Positions 53,731-63,547 are shown, counted from the stretch's first letter. The stretch: 64,000 bases of DNA from Thalassospira sp. (GCF_030690045.1 NZ_JAUYHK010000016.1:372001-436000), one strand, 5' to 3'. Notes: generated by a model not told the origin, from the sequence alone. Translations and numbers: made by a program.

Positions 53731-55329
53731 TCAATATCCGATGGCACAGCCATCCTTGCGCGGGTCCGACCCGGCGACATAACCGGCCTGCGTTCTGGCA
53801 ATCAGTTGCGCTCCACCAAATCCGAAATTGGTGGAATCCGGGGTTTCAACCGCAATGGCATGACCCTTGGCCTTCAGCGCCGCAATCACCTCGTCACCAA
53901 CACTTGATTCCACCGCCACTTCCAGCCCGGAAAGTGCCTGCCAGCGCGGTGCATCCGCCGCCGTTTGCGGGTCCTGCTTCCATAATTGGGTACGAAGGGT
54001 CATTTGCAAATGCCCTTGAGACTGCATTGGCCCGCCCATCACGCCAAAACTCATCACCGGCTTGCCATCCTTGCCCATGATAAACCCGGGGATAATGGTC
54101 TGGAACGGGCGCTTGCCACCTGCCACCTGATTGGGATGCCCCTCTTCCAGACTGAACCCGAAACCACGGTTTTGCAGGCTGATACAGGTACCCGGCACCA
54201 CCACACCTGATCCGAAACCCATATAGTTCGACTGAATAAACGACACCATCATGCCGCTTTCATCTGCGGTGGTAACATAGACTGTGCCGCCATGTTTAGG
54301 GGCACCTGCCTTGAAATCCTGCGCCAAATCTTCCCGGATCAGCTTGGCCCGCGATGCCAGATAATCATCGGACAACAGATGTTTGACCGTTACATCGCGC
54401 ATATGATCCAGATCGGCGACATAGGCCCGCATATCGGCAAAGGCCAGCTTCATCGCCTCGATTTCCAGATGCAGGGCTTTTGCACTGTCCGGCTCGAACC
54501 GGTCAATCCGGCAATGACGCAAAATGCCCAACGCAATCAGCGCCGAAATTCCCTGTCCGTTTGGCGGAATTTCATGCAAGGCAATATCACCAAAGGTCGT
54601 GTGGATGGTCCCGCACCAGTCAACACTGTGCGCTGCAAGGTCATCCTCGCACAGGGCCGCCCCATGTTTATGCGCAAAATCGGCAATTTTCCCCGCCAAC
54701 CTTCCGCGATAAAAACTGTCGCCTTTGGTCTCGGCAATATCAATCAGACTATCGGCAATCGCACGATTAACGAAAAGATCTCCCGCCTTGGGTGCCTTTC
54801 CACCGGGCAGAAACGCCTCGGCGAAACCGGGTTGCTGACCCAGAACATCCCCGCCCTTTTGCCATAATGTCGCAATGATCGGCGAAACGGCAAAGCCCCG
54901 CGTGGCATACTCGATCGCCGGTTCAAACAGCTTTTCAAACGGCAATTTTCCAAATTTTTCCGAAATCGCCCGCCATGACGATACCGCACCGGGAACCGTA
55001 ACCGATTCCCAGCCGCGTTGCGGCATGACATCACGCCCGGCAAACCGTTCGGGCGACCATGCACCAGGCGCACGGCCTGACGCATTCAGACCGTGCAATT
55101 CTGCACCATCCCAAATAATCGCATAGGCATCCGATCCCAGACCATTGCCGGTCGGCTCCACAACCGTCAGGGCGATGGCAGCGGCAAGGGCCGCATCAGC
55201 AGCATTGCCGCCGCTCAGCAACATCCTCACCCCGGCCTGCGCCGCCAACGGTTGCGAAGTTGAAACAATATTCCGGGCCAAAACCGGCGAACGGCGCGCC
55301 GCATAAAGAGCGTCGTGACGTAATTTCAT
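53731..55329 (-). CDS. Gamma-glutamyltransferase family protein (cytoplasmic type)
   Basis: The 532-residue Ntn-hydrolase precursor has the large-subunit features MLLSGGNAADAALAAAIALTVVEPTGNGLGSDAYAI and NASGRAPGAW. The autoprocessing site is HGGTVYVTTAD, where Thr349 is the predicted nucleophile and N-terminus of the small subunit. GFGSGVVVPGTCISLQNRG and GGKRPFQTIIPGF follow. No signal peptide is present, so it resembles the YwrD-like intracellular branch. It would hydrolyse or transfer gamma-glutamyl groups from an imported substrate. It is the last gene of the tctCBA unit, 24 bases after tctA. Confidence 0.9.
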   Translation of the reverse strand: MKLRHDALYAARRSPVLARNIVSTSQPLAAQAGVRMLLSGGNAADAALAAAIALTVVEPTGNGLGSDAYAIIWDGAELHGLNASGRAPGAWSPERFAGRDVMPQRGWESVTVPGAVSSWRAISEKFGKLPFEKLFEPAIEYATRGFAVSPIIATLWQKGGDVLGQQPGFAEAFLPGGKAPKAGDLFVNRAIADSLIDIAETKGDSFYRGRLAGKIADFAHKHGAALCEDDLAAHSVDWCGTIHTTFGDIALHEIPPNGQGISALIALGILRHCRIDRFEPDSAKALHLEIEAMKLAFADMRAYVADLDHMRDVTVKHLLSDDYLASRAKLIREDLAQDFKAGAPKHGGTVYVTTADESGMMVSFIQSNYMGFGSGVVVPGTCISLQNRGFGFSLEEGHPNQVAGGKRPFQTIIPGFIMGKDGKPVMSFGVMGGPMQSQGHLQMTLRTQLWKQDPQTAADAPRWQALSGLEVAVESSVGDEVIAALKAKGHAIAVETPDSTNFGFGGAQLIARTQAGYVAGSDPRKDGCAIGY

Positions 55330-55353
55330 TAGGATTTCCTTCCTGCATATCGA

Positions 55354-56868
55354 TCAGTCACTGGCAACATTCGTTTCCCGTGCCGTCTTGCGAATCTTCA
55401 GGATCGACCGCACACTGAACACTACTGAAATCACAGCTGCGATCAGCAACACCGCCGAAATTGGACGGGTGAAAAAGGTCGTCCAATCTGCATCACTCAT
55501 CAATGCGCGACGCAGATTGGTTTCGGCAATCGGTCCCAAAATAACCCCCAGCACCAATGGCGCTAGCGGATAATCAAGGCTTTTCAGGCCATAACCCACC
55601 AGTCCGATAATTCCCAAAAGATACAGATCGGACATCCGGTTATTCAGCGCAAACGCCCCGATCACACAGCAAACAATCACAGTTGGCACAATGAACTGTT
55701 TGGGAATGTCGGTGACACGCAAAAACAGGCGCATCGAGGCAACACACACGACCAGCATCATCAGACTGGACACAATCATGGCAATGAACATGCCATAGAC
55801 CAGATCGGCATTATCCATAATCAGACGCGGGCCGACCGAAATGCCATGCACCATCAGGGATGCCATCAAAATCGCATCAACCGCCGATCCCGGAATACCC
55901 AGCGCAATCATCGGGATCAAACCACCGCCCGCCGTGGCGGAATTGCCTGCCTCGGAAGCAACCACACCATCAGGCGACCCTTGCCCAAATTTTTCCGGAG
56001 TTTTGGAACTGCGTTTGGCCTGATCATAGGCCAGCAAATTGGCAATAGACCCACCCGCACCGGGCAACGCACCAATAAAGACGCCAATCATGGATGACCG
56101 GATCAGATTGACCGGCCCCATCAAAACCTCGCGCATCACCTGCCATGTTTTGAAATCAATCACTTTCGGAATCAGGGCATGGCTGGTTTTCTTGCCGTGG
56201 ATTTCGACTTCGCTCAGCAACTGGCTGATCGCAAAAATGCCAATCAGCACAATCAGGAACGGTAGGCCCGGCATCAAAAGATCGGTGTCAAAAGTCAGGC
56301 GTGACCGCCCCATCATCGGGTCCGGCCCGATGGTCGCGATGCCAAGACCGATCACCCCGGCAATCAAACCACGCATCAGCGAATTGCCAACCAGCGAGGC
56401 AACAACCGTCAGAGCAAAAACAATCAGCGAAAAATATTCCCACGGGCCCAACTTGACCGCAATCAGTGCCAGCGGTGGAGCGGCAACGATCAGGACAATC
56501 GTCGAAATCACCGTACCAAAAAATGACGCCCAGATGCCCAGTGACAAGGCGCGCCCCGGTTCGCCATTGCGCGCCATCGGAAAGGCATCAAAGGTAGTGG
56601 CAACCGAACTGGGTGTGCCCGGAATACCCAAAAGGGCCGCACTGATTAATCCCCCGGTATAACCGCCAACATAAACCGACAACATGACGGCAACACCCTG
56701 AAGCGGCTCCATCGCAAAGGTCAGCGGCAAGGTTAGGATGATCGCCATCGTCACCGTAAAACCGGGAATCGCGGCCGCAATAATCCCGGCGACCGATCCG
56801 ATCAGCATGTAGGTCAGGGTATCAAAGGCAAATACCTGATGCGCCCCGGCAAGAAAAGCATCCATCAT
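55354..56868 (-). CDS. tctA: Tripartite tricarboxylate transporter, large membrane subunit
   Basis: The 504-residue protein has about eleven to twelve helices and the TctA hallmarks GSVAGIIAAAIPGFTVTMAIILTLPLTFAMEP (the first internal repeat), VYVGGYTGGLISAALLGIPGTPSSVATTFDAFPMARNG, and the second-repeat counterpart GALPGAGGSIANLLAYDQAKRSSKTPEKFGQGSPDGVVASEAGNSATAGGGLIPMIALGIPG. It translocates the substrate with TctB. The substrate is unknown; the neighbouring gamma-glutamyltransferase points to a gamma-glutamyl or dicarboxylate-like compound. Confidence 0.95.
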   Translation of the reverse strand: MMDAFLAGAHQVFAFDTLTYMLIGSVAGIIAAAIPGFTVTMAIILTLPLTFAMEPLQGVAVMLSVYVGGYTGGLISAALLGIPGTPSSVATTFDAFPMARNGEPGRALSLGIWASFFGTVISTIVLIVAAPPLALIAVKLGPWEYFSLIVFALTVVASLVGNSLMRGLIAGVIGLGIATIGPDPMMGRSRLTFDTDLLMPGLPFLIVLIGIFAISQLLSEVEIHGKKTSHALIPKVIDFKTWQVMREVLMGPVNLIRSSMIGVFIGALPGAGGSIANLLAYDQAKRSSKTPEKFGQGSPDGVVASEAGNSATAGGGLIPMIALGIPGSAVDAILMASLMVHGISVGPRLIMDNADLVYGMFIAMIVSSLMMLVVCVASMRLFLRVTDIPKQFIVPTVIVCCVIGAFALNNRMSDLYLLGIIGLVGYGLKSLDYPLAPLVLGVILGPIAETNLRRALMSDADWTTFFTRPISAVLLIAAVISVVFSVRSILKIRKTARETNVASD

Positions 56869-56910
56869 CTGTTGAACTTTCTGCGTTATCCCGGCCCGTG
56901 ACCGGCCATC

Positions 56911-57462
56911 TTATCCGGCAAACAAAATACCGCGCGGCAAAAACACGTTGAAAACACCGGCAAATAACATGTTCAGCCCAACCGAAAAAATCAGGGCCGC
57001 CACCACGGATTGAAGGATTGTGCGCCGGGAAATTCCAGCGATCATCAATTGCGACGCCAGCAAAAACACAAAACTCGTCACTGAAAATCCGACAATTGGC
57101 ATCACGGCCAGATAAACCACCAAAAGCGCAAACAGCGCGATGGAAATCCGGCGGATATAAAGCCATTTGCCAAATGCCGCCCCAACCCGATGCAGACCAC
57201 CCGCCCTGTGAATATCAATCACTGCTCGTACCGCAGCCGCCAGACACAGCAGCGCCAGAACAGCAAAAACCAGCTTGGGAAACGATCCCGCGCCCAAAGG
57301 TTCCCACCTTGATGTCGGCAAACTGGCCGCCCGATACGACAGATAAGCCGATCCAGTACCCAAAACGACATAGGAAATCAGCCGCGCCAGTTCAGTCCGG
57401 GCGCGAGAAGCAGCAGATACACCTGTATCCGCTGCTGCTGCCTCCGTCACATTGACGGTCAT
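56911..57462 (-). CDS. tctB: Tripartite tricarboxylate transporter, small membrane subunit
   Basis: The 183-residue protein has four membrane helices (about 26-46, 66-85, 107-130 and 135-170), low sequence conservation as usual for TctB, and the family-like PLGAGSFPKLVFAVLALLCL in helix 2. The ATG overlaps the tctC stop by four bases. It lies 42 bases before tctA. Confidence 0.88.
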   Translation of the reverse strand: MTVNVTEAAAADTGVSAASRARTELARLISYVVLGTGSAYLSYRAASLPTSRWEPLGAGSFPKLVFAVLALLCLAAAVRAVIDIHRAGGLHRVGAAFGKWLYIRRISIALFALLVVYLAVMPIVGFSVTSFVFLLASQLMIAGISRRTILQSVVAALIFSVGLNMLFAGVFNVFLPRGILFAG

Positions 57463-58403
57463 CCTTCCAGCTTGCCCACAAGTTTGGACACGCTTGCATC
57501 GAGTTTCTCAAGGTAGGTGCGATAGGCATCCTGACCGTAAAACACGGCATCGGCACCGGCATTGCCCATCAGGCGAATGACTTCCTCGCGGGCCATAACC
57601 TTTTCGATATAACCCTCAAGTGCATCAACCGTTTCCTGTGGCGTTCCGGCCGGAAGCACGACACCGCGCGTAATGATCAGTTCGGCGTCCATGCCCAGTT
57701 CCTTCAGTGTCGGAACATCGGGTGCATCGTCGGTCCGTTCAGCAGTACCAACAGCCGCATAGATCAGGTCGCCATTTTCCACGAACTGTGCAGCCGACGA
57801 AATATCCCCGATCGCAATATCTATATTGCCACCAATAAGCGCCCGGACACGTTCGCCCGTATCGGTATAGCCGACATAGGAAAATTCAAGACCCATGGCT
57901 TCTTCGATCATCGCCATATGCAAATGCGGAATCCCGGCCAGTGTCACACCGGCGCGGACCTTGCCCGGATTTGCCTTGGCATAAGTAACCAGTTCTTCAA
58001 AAGTCGAGAAATTGTCGTTTTTTGACAGCGTCAGATATTGCGGCGACGACGCCACCAGCGCGACCGGAATAAAGCTGTCCCAGTTAAGCTCGGTAATGCC
58101 GGTCTTGTTAGACACCAGCAATCCTTCATGGATCTGGGAAATAGTATAACCATCCGCTGCCCGCTTGGCGAATTCGGCCAAACCGACATTGCCCCCAACA
58201 CCGGGCATATTGATCACCGGAATCGCCTGCCCGGTTTCCTCGGCAAGCCCCTGCGCCACAATCCGCATCAAGGCGTCACTGCCACCACCCGGCCCCCACG
58301 GCACAATAAATTCAATCGATTTTTCGGGATAATCCTGTGCCTGGACCGGAAGTGCTGCCGCAGCAACCACAAGACCCACAGCAACCGCCATTTTACGAAA
58401 CAT
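57459..58403 (-). CDS. tctC: Tripartite tricarboxylate transporter substrate-binding protein
   Basis: The 314-residue periplasmic protein has a signal peptide (MFRKMAVAVGLVVAAAALPVQA, cleavage near residue 22) and the Bug-family start DYPEKSIEFIVPWGPGGGSDALMRIVAQGLAEETGQAIPVINMPGVGGNVGLAEFA. It captures a carboxylate-type ligand. ATG 58403 follows AGGAGG by eight bases; the frame upstream to 58661 overlaps the divergent gene and is not real. It is first in tctCBA-ggt. The promoter gap to the TSUP gene carries the inverted repeat GAACCA-N9-TGGTTC at 58441-58461, a possible regulator site. Confidence 0.94.
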   Translation of the reverse strand: MFRKMAVAVGLVVAAAALPVQAQDYPEKSIEFIVPWGPGGGSDALMRIVAQGLAEETGQAIPVINMPGVGGNVGLAEFAKRAADGYTISQIHEGLLVSNKTGITELNWDSFIPVALVASSPQYLTLSKNDNFSTFEELVTYAKANPGKVRAGVTLAGIPHLHMAMIEEAMGLEFSYVGYTDTGERVRALIGGNIDIAIGDISSAAQFVENGDLIYAAVGTAERTDDAPDVPTLKELGMDAELIITRGVVLPAGTPQETVDALEGYIEKVMAREEVIRLMGNAGADAVFYGQDAYRTYLEKLDASVSKLVGKLEG

Positions 58404-58639
58404 AAGCCAGCCTCCTGATATGTAATTCAGCATCAATTTCGAACCATTTGTTGTTTGGTTCTGAATTTTTGTTGTCATATTGTTGGCATTCTTGATGCTG
58501 CAACGCAACCTAAAAATCATGATTTCCACTAAAATCCCTAAAATTATGGCCTGTCTGTGCAAAACAATTGCGCAATCCCCGTAATCAGGGTTAGTACCAA
58601 ATAATACCATAAACTCAAATTGGTTTGGATTGGTTCGAT

Positions 58640-59473
58640 ATGATTGAATTTGACGGCGCAATGAGCCTGTATCTTTTATGGGGTGGTGCGATGTTGCTTG
58701 CCGGGGTTGTTGGCGGCATCATGGCCGGGTTGCTAGGCGTGGGCGGCGGCATTGTGATTGTGCCAGTCCTCTATCACTTTCTTTCTGTCATGGGGATTGA
58801 TGAAAGTCTGCGCATGCAGATCGCGGTTGCCACATCCCTGACCACGATCATCGCGACCGCCATTTCGTCGACCCGCAGTCACTATAAAAAGGGCGCGGTC
58901 GATGTCGGCCTTCTCAAACGATGGGGCCCGTCGATTATTGTCGGGGTTATTATCGGCACCGCAATTGGCGGTTTTGCTGATGGGCGGGTTCTGACGGCGG
59001 TGTTTGCCGTCGTTGCCATTGTGGTCGCCGCCAACATGGTGCTGGCGCGGGATCGCACCACAGATGTCACCAAAAATCCGTCACGTCCGGTCTGGGCCGG
59101 GCTTGGTGTCATTGCCGGAGGCCTGTCAGCAATGATGGGAATTGGCGGCGGAACAATCTGTGTCCCGATCCTCAGTTTTCTGGGTTATGATATTCGCCGC
59201 GCCGTCGGCACAGCAGCCGCCATTGGCATGCTGATCGCCCTGCCAGGCACTATTGGTTATGTCCTGACCGGCATCGGGGTCGAGGGCCGCCCGCCCTTTT
59301 CATTCGGCTATGTCAATCTTCTAGCCGCCCTGTTGCTGACGCCAATGACGGTGATTTTTGCACCGGTCGGGGCAAAAATCGCCCATACCATCCCACGCCG
59401 AACCTTGCGTGTCTGTTTCGGGTTGTTTCTTGCCATCACTTCTATACGTATGTTCAATGATCTGATTTTCTAA
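58640..59473 (+). CDS. TauE/SafE (TSUP) family membrane exporter
   Basis: The 277-residue protein has about eight helices and the repeated family motif GGIMAGLLGVGGGIVIVPVLYHF (about 25-47), matched in the second half by GGLSAMMGIGGGTICVPILSFLGYDIRRAVGTAAA. TSUP proteins move sulfite, sulfoacetate or other organic anions. ATG 58640 is chosen; a TTG at 58625 and ATG 58661 are alternatives, and none has a strong ribosome-binding site. It is divergent from tctC and followed closely by a GntR regulator. Confidence 0.87.
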   Translation: MIEFDGAMSLYLLWGGAMLLAGVVGGIMAGLLGVGGGIVIVPVLYHFLSVMGIDESLRMQIAVATSLTTIIATAISSTRSHYKKGAVDVGLLKRWGPSIIVGVIIGTAIGGFADGRVLTAVFAVVAIVVAANMVLARDRTTDVTKNPSRPVWAGLGVIAGGLSAMMGIGGGTICVPILSFLGYDIRRAVGTAAAIGMLIALPGTIGYVLTGIGVEGRPPFSFGYVNLLAALLLTPMTVIFAPVGAKIAHTIPRRTLRVCFGLFLAITSIRMFNDLIF

Positions 59474-59513
59474 AGCCGGTATAGCGGCCAGAACAGCGAT
59501 AAAAACAACAGCC

Positions 59514-60185
59514 ATGAATGACATCGTGACACAGGGATTGGCCGACAGGCTCAAAAACAGCTTTGCCGCCGGGGAATACGTCGAAAACGGACAAGTCATC
59601 GCCGAACGTGCGCTTGCCGGGCATCTGAATGTCGGGCGTCGCGCCCTGCGCAAGGCACTGGATTTGCTGGAAGCCGAAGGCATGGTCTGGCGACGGCAGG
59701 GACAGGGCACCTTTGTCGGCACCCCGCCAACCCCGCGTATGCGCAAACTCGAAGGACTGGCAACCAAAACCAGTCCGTTTGAAATCATGGAAGTCCGTCA
59801 GGAAATTGAACCGGCGATGGCCCGCTTTGCCGCCCTGCGAGCCTCCCAGACCGATATCGATACCATGCGCACCATGATCGAAAATGCTGCCAATGCCAAA
59901 ACACAGGGCGAATATGAAAAATGGGATTCGGCCTTTCATCAGAAACTGGCCGAAAGCGTGCGCAACACCCTGTTTCTGGCCGTGTTCGAGGCGGTCAATG
60001 CCGTACGCCGTGATACCGCATGGGCCCGCCTGCGCGAAAGCACCCATTCCACCCACCTGATCCATAATCTGAGCGAACAACATCGCGCCATCGTCAATGC
60101 CATCGAACAGCGCAATCCACAAAAAGCCGAACAGGCCATGCGCCAACATCTGGCCGAAGTCGACCAGGCCCTTAAGCAAATCTGA
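59514..60185 (+). CDS. FadR-subfamily GntR regulator (FCD domain)
   Basis: The 223-residue protein has an N-terminal winged helix ending with RALAGHLNVGRRALRKALDLLEAEGMVWRRQGQGTFVGTPP (about 30-73) and an FCD domain with acidic and His ligand positions (MEVRQEIEPAMARFA; WDSAFHQKLAES; SEQHRAIVNAI; AMRQHLAEV). It is located between the TSUP exporter and an aldehyde dehydrogenase. The TTGT-N3-ACAA site at 60388 upstream of the dehydrogenase matches the FadR-type operator layout, so this regulator is the first candidate to bind it. Confidence 0.9.
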   Translation: MNDIVTQGLADRLKNSFAAGEYVENGQVIAERALAGHLNVGRRALRKALDLLEAEGMVWRRQGQGTFVGTPPTPRMRKLEGLATKTSPFEIMEVRQEIEPAMARFAALRASQTDIDTMRTMIENAANAKTQGEYEKWDSAFHQKLAESVRNTLFLAVFEAVNAVRRDTAWARLRESTHSTHLIHNLSEQHRAIVNAIEQRNPQKAEQAMRQHLAEVDQALKQI

Positions 60186-60387
60186 TTGTGGTAATCGGGC
60201 TTTGACTTCCTGTAATTTTGGATACAATATTCAAAATCTGCTGTATCGTGACGAAATGGCTCCCTAGCTGTCACAAAGCAGTAGAAATCCCTCATTTTCG
60301 TATGATGACTTTACAAGTAACATGCCAATCCTTACAGTTCGGGCGAAATTTGATGTCAGGCGTTGCTTTTTCGGGGCAACCAACTAT

Positions 60388-60398
60388 TTGTCATACAA
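60388..60398. promoter_or_regulatory. FadR-type GntR operator upstream of the ALDH gene
   Basis: TTGTCATACAA fits the T-N-G-T-N3-A-C-N-A consensus of FadR-subfamily GntR proteins. It is 113 bases upstream of the ALDH start. The remaining 325-base gap between the two genes shows no other gene or terminator that I can support. Confidence 0.5.
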
Positions 60399-60510
60399 TT
60401 ACGATTTACAGCGCCCGGTCGTTTACCTAAGCTGCGACCCCATCATTGCAGAATTTGCAAAACGGTTTTGACCGGCGCGGGCCGGAATACCAACCCACAG
60501 GAGAGTTTCC

Positions 60511-62088
60511 ATGCTGAGCGGACAGCACTTGATTGCCGGTGAATGGCGCAACGGACCGGATGTTTTTCAGGCTGACAATCCTGCAACCGGCAAAAAATTG
60601 CCACAGACCTATCAAAAAGGCACCAAGGAACTGGTCGATGAGGCCGTTCAGGCCGCCCATGACTGTGCCGAAGAATTCGCATCCCTGCTGCCAGCCCGTC
60701 GCGCCGCCTTTTTGCGCACCATCGCCGATGAAATTGATGCCCGCGGCGATGCCATCACCGAAATCGGCACCCTTGAAACTGCTTTGCCCGCCGCCCGTCT
60801 TCAGGGCGAACGCGGTCGCACGGTCGGCCAGTTGCGCTTTTTCGCCGACTGGATCGAAGAAGGATCATGGCTTGAAGCCCGCATCGATAGCGCCCTGCCA
60901 GATCGTCAACCACTGCCGCGTCCCGACATCCGGGTGATGCACAAGGCGCTGGGGCCGGTTGGTGTGTTTGGTGCCTCCAACTTTCCGCTGGCCTTCTCGG
61001 TTGCCGGTGGCGATACCGCATCGGCCCTTGCTGCCGGTTGCCCTGTGGTGTTCAAAGCCCATGATGCCCATCCCGGCACCTCGGAAATCGTTGCCCGCGC
61101 CATTGCAGCGGCAATTACCAAAACTGGCATGCCTGCGGGCGTATTCAGCCTGATTCACGGTGGATCGCGTGTCATCGGCCAAACTCTTGTCACCCATCCG
61201 ATGATCAAGGCTGTCGGCTTTACCGGCTCCACCGGGGGCGGGCGCGCCCTGTTTGACCTTGCGGTCAGCCGTCCGGAACCGATCCCGTTTTATGGCGAAC
61301 TGGGCAGCAACAACCCGGTCTTCCTGTTGCCTGAAATCATGGCAGAAAAGGCCGCCGACATCGCGCGGGGCTGGGTCGGATCCCTGACGATGGGCGTTGG
61401 TCAGTTCTGCACCAATCCCGGCCTGCTGATCGCGCTTAAGGGTGATGCACTGGACCGGTTTGTGACCACCGCCGCCGAACTTTTGGGTGATGTTGCCGGT
61501 GCCCCGATGCTGACCGACCGGGTATCAAGCGCGTATCACCATGTCACCGATGCCATGAGCAAACATGGCAAGGTAACCTGCGCCCTGAAACGCCGCGACA
61601 CCGATGGCCCGTTTGAAGGCAGTCCTGCAATTTACCGGGTTTCGGCGGCCGACTGGCTGGCCCATCCCGAACTGGCCGAAGAAATGTTTGGCCCGGCCGG
61701 GATTATCGTTGAATGCGACAGTGCCGATCAGATGGTCGCCCTGTCTGGCACCCTGATTGGCCAGTTGACCGCCACGGTTCACCTTAATGACGCCGATTCC
61801 GGCCTTGCAGCCAAATTGCGTCCTGCGCTTGAAAAATGCGCGGGCCGTATCCTGATCAATGGCTGGCCGACCGGTGTTGAAGTCTGTCACTCGATGGTAC
61901 ATGGCGGACCTTATCCGGCCAGCACCGATTCCCGCGCAACTTCGGTCGGGTCGCTGGCGATCAAACGCTTTATCCGTCCGGTATCCTATCAGGCCTTTCC
62001 GGATGCCCTGTTGCCGCCTGCCTTGCAGAATGCCAACCCGCTGGGCATTCCGCGTCTGGTCGATGGCAAATGGCAGATTCCGGCATAA
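60511..62088 (+). CDS. Aldehyde dehydrogenase, alpha-ketoglutarate-semialdehyde (KGSADH) type
   Basis: The 525-residue enzyme has the longer, KGSADH-like form of ALDH: HLIAGEWRNGPDVFQADNPATGKKL near the N-terminus, KALGPVGVFGASNFPLAFSVAGGDTASALAAGCPVVFKAHDAHPGTSE (cofactor region), FYGELGSNNPVFLLPE (Glu region), and GQFCTNPGLLI (nucleophilic Cys). These motifs are typical of 2,5-dioxopentanoate dehydrogenases from hydroxyproline, glucarate or pentose oxidation. A GGAGAG site lies upstream. It is preceded by its likely GntR regulator. The substrate is inferred from subfamily motifs. Confidence 0.88.
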   Translation: MLSGQHLIAGEWRNGPDVFQADNPATGKKLPQTYQKGTKELVDEAVQAAHDCAEEFASLLPARRAAFLRTIADEIDARGDAITEIGTLETALPAARLQGERGRTVGQLRFFADWIEEGSWLEARIDSALPDRQPLPRPDIRVMHKALGPVGVFGASNFPLAFSVAGGDTASALAAGCPVVFKAHDAHPGTSEIVARAIAAAITKTGMPAGVFSLIHGGSRVIGQTLVTHPMIKAVGFTGSTGGGRALFDLAVSRPEPIPFYGELGSNNPVFLLPEIMAEKAADIARGWVGSLTMGVGQFCTNPGLLIALKGDALDRFVTTAAELLGDVAGAPMLTDRVSSAYHHVTDAMSKHGKVTCALKRRDTDGPFEGSPAIYRVSAADWLAHPELAEEMFGPAGIIVECDSADQMVALSGTLIGQLTATVHLNDADSGLAAKLRPALEKCAGRILINGWPTGVEVCHSMVHGGPYPASTDSRATSVGSLAIKRFIRPVSYQAFPDALLPPALQNANPLGIPRLVDGKWQIPA

Positions 62089-62119
62089 GAGAAGCCCGAC
62101 AATCTGAAAATCCCCAAAG

Positions 62120-62149
62120 CCCTGCGGACACAATCCGCAGGGTTTTTTT
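62120..62149 (+). terminator. Rho-independent terminator after the ALDH gene
   Basis: CCCTGCGGA and TCCGCAGGG form a perfect 9-bp stem with a 5-base loop followed by seven T residues. Confidence 0.95.
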
Positions 62150-62247
62150 GCACTGCTCGCGAAAATGACAAATTACAATACACGCAAAGATTGACCACCC
62201 CACCTGCTTTCCCATAAAAATTTCAAGGGGCAAGATGGGGGACAGCA

Positions 62248-63519
62248 ATGGCAGCAGACCGGCGATGGACGGGGTTGGTAATCCTGCCTTTTGTGATTTT
62301 GGGTATGGAAGCAGCAAATGCAGACGAACCGCGCCCCGGCCATGAACGATTTGTTGCCGGGCAAACTGTGCGTGACCGGCCACAACCCGCCTATGACGCC
62401 CACGGCCTGCATCCCGGATCGTTTGTGGTATTTCCATCCATCGCCCTGCGCGAAACTTGGGATTCCAATATTTATTATCAGGCCGATGCACCGCGTAGCG
62501 ACCTGATCACCACTGCCAGCCCGAAAATTGATGTTCGTTCACAATGGTCGCGCCATGCCATGCATCTTGGGGCGGATGCCGAGATCAAAAAGTTCCATGA
62601 CCACAGTTCCGAGAATGTCGAAAATTATGCCCTTGAGGGCGGCCTGCGGTTTGACGGGGTTGATCAATCTTCTCTGGGCATATCGACAGTTTTTATCTCT
62701 GGCCATGAAGATCGCAGCGATCCTGATAGCGGCGGTAACATCGCCCCGACCCCGTTCCGGCAAATATCACTTGAAAGCACCTTGCGCTATCAGCCTTCCG
62801 TCCTGTCGATCGATCTGTCCGCCCATGCCACCCGTTATGATTTTGACAATGGTGTTCGGAGTGATGGCAGCACCATCCATAACGATGATCGCGACCGGCT
62901 GGAAAACCGCCTTGATCTGAAAACCGGTTATACCATTACCCCGGAATATGATGCCTTTGCCCGCATCGCCGCCAACAGCCGCATTTATGACCTGCCTTTT
63001 GATGATCAGGGCATCAATCGCAGTTCAGCGGGATGGCGTGGTGAAGGCGGGATTGATCTTGATCTGGGCGGCGTGATTATGGGCGATATCGCCTTTGGCC
63101 TGATGGGTCAGAATTACGAAGACCCGCAATTCTCCGATATTTCCGGCTATGCCGCCACCGCCAATCTTTATTGGCATGTCACCCGGCTTTCGACCTTTTC
63201 CGCTCGATTTTCGCGCAACATCAACGAAACCTCGACCCGCGACGCATCTGGCTATATCAGCAGCCATCTGCGCCTTGGCATTGATCATGAATTGTTGCGC
63301 AATCTGGTGATCGGCATTTATGGCGATGCCCGTCTGGATGACTATCGCGGGATTTCCCGGCAGGACCGGGTTTTTGATACGCAACTTTCCGCCGATTACC
63401 GTCTGGATCGCCATATCGGCATCACCACCCGCCTGCGTCACACCACCCGCAATTCCGATATCGCATCGGAAAATTATAACCGTACCGCCATTGAACTTGG
63501 CCTGAAATGGTCAATCTGA
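62248..63519 (+). CDS. Outer-membrane beta-barrel protein of a polysaccharide locus
   Basis: The 423-residue exported protein has a signal peptide (about 1-25, ending EAANA). The mature part is a beta-barrel with alternating aromatic/polar strands and repeated RLDVRY-like segments (SLESTLRYQPSVLSIDLSAHATRYDF; LDLKTGYTITPEYDAFARIA; STFSARFSRNINETSTRDASGYISSHLRLGIDHELLRNL), ending in KWSI. This resembles the BBP2 outer-membrane family found beside capsule and exopolysaccharide export genes. It precedes the Wza-type gene by 28 bases. It may be a secretin-like pore or a surface anchor. Confidence 0.8.
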   Translation: MAADRRWTGLVILPFVILGMEAANADEPRPGHERFVAGQTVRDRPQPAYDAHGLHPGSFVVFPSIALRETWDSNIYYQADAPRSDLITTASPKIDVRSQWSRHAMHLGADAEIKKFHDHSSENVENYALEGGLRFDGVDQSSLGISTVFISGHEDRSDPDSGGNIAPTPFRQISLESTLRYQPSVLSIDLSAHATRYDFDNGVRSDGSTIHNDDRDRLENRLDLKTGYTITPEYDAFARIAANSRIYDLPFDDQGINRSSAGWRGEGGIDLDLGGVIMGDIAFGLMGQNYEDPQFSDISGYAATANLYWHVTRLSTFSARFSRNINETSTRDASGYISSHLRLGIDHELLRNLVIGIYGDARLDDYRGISRQDRVFDTQLSADYRLDRHIGITTRLRHTTRNSDIASENYNRTAIELGLKWSI

Positions 63520-63547
63520 CATCTGACACCGCTGACAGGACAGACAT

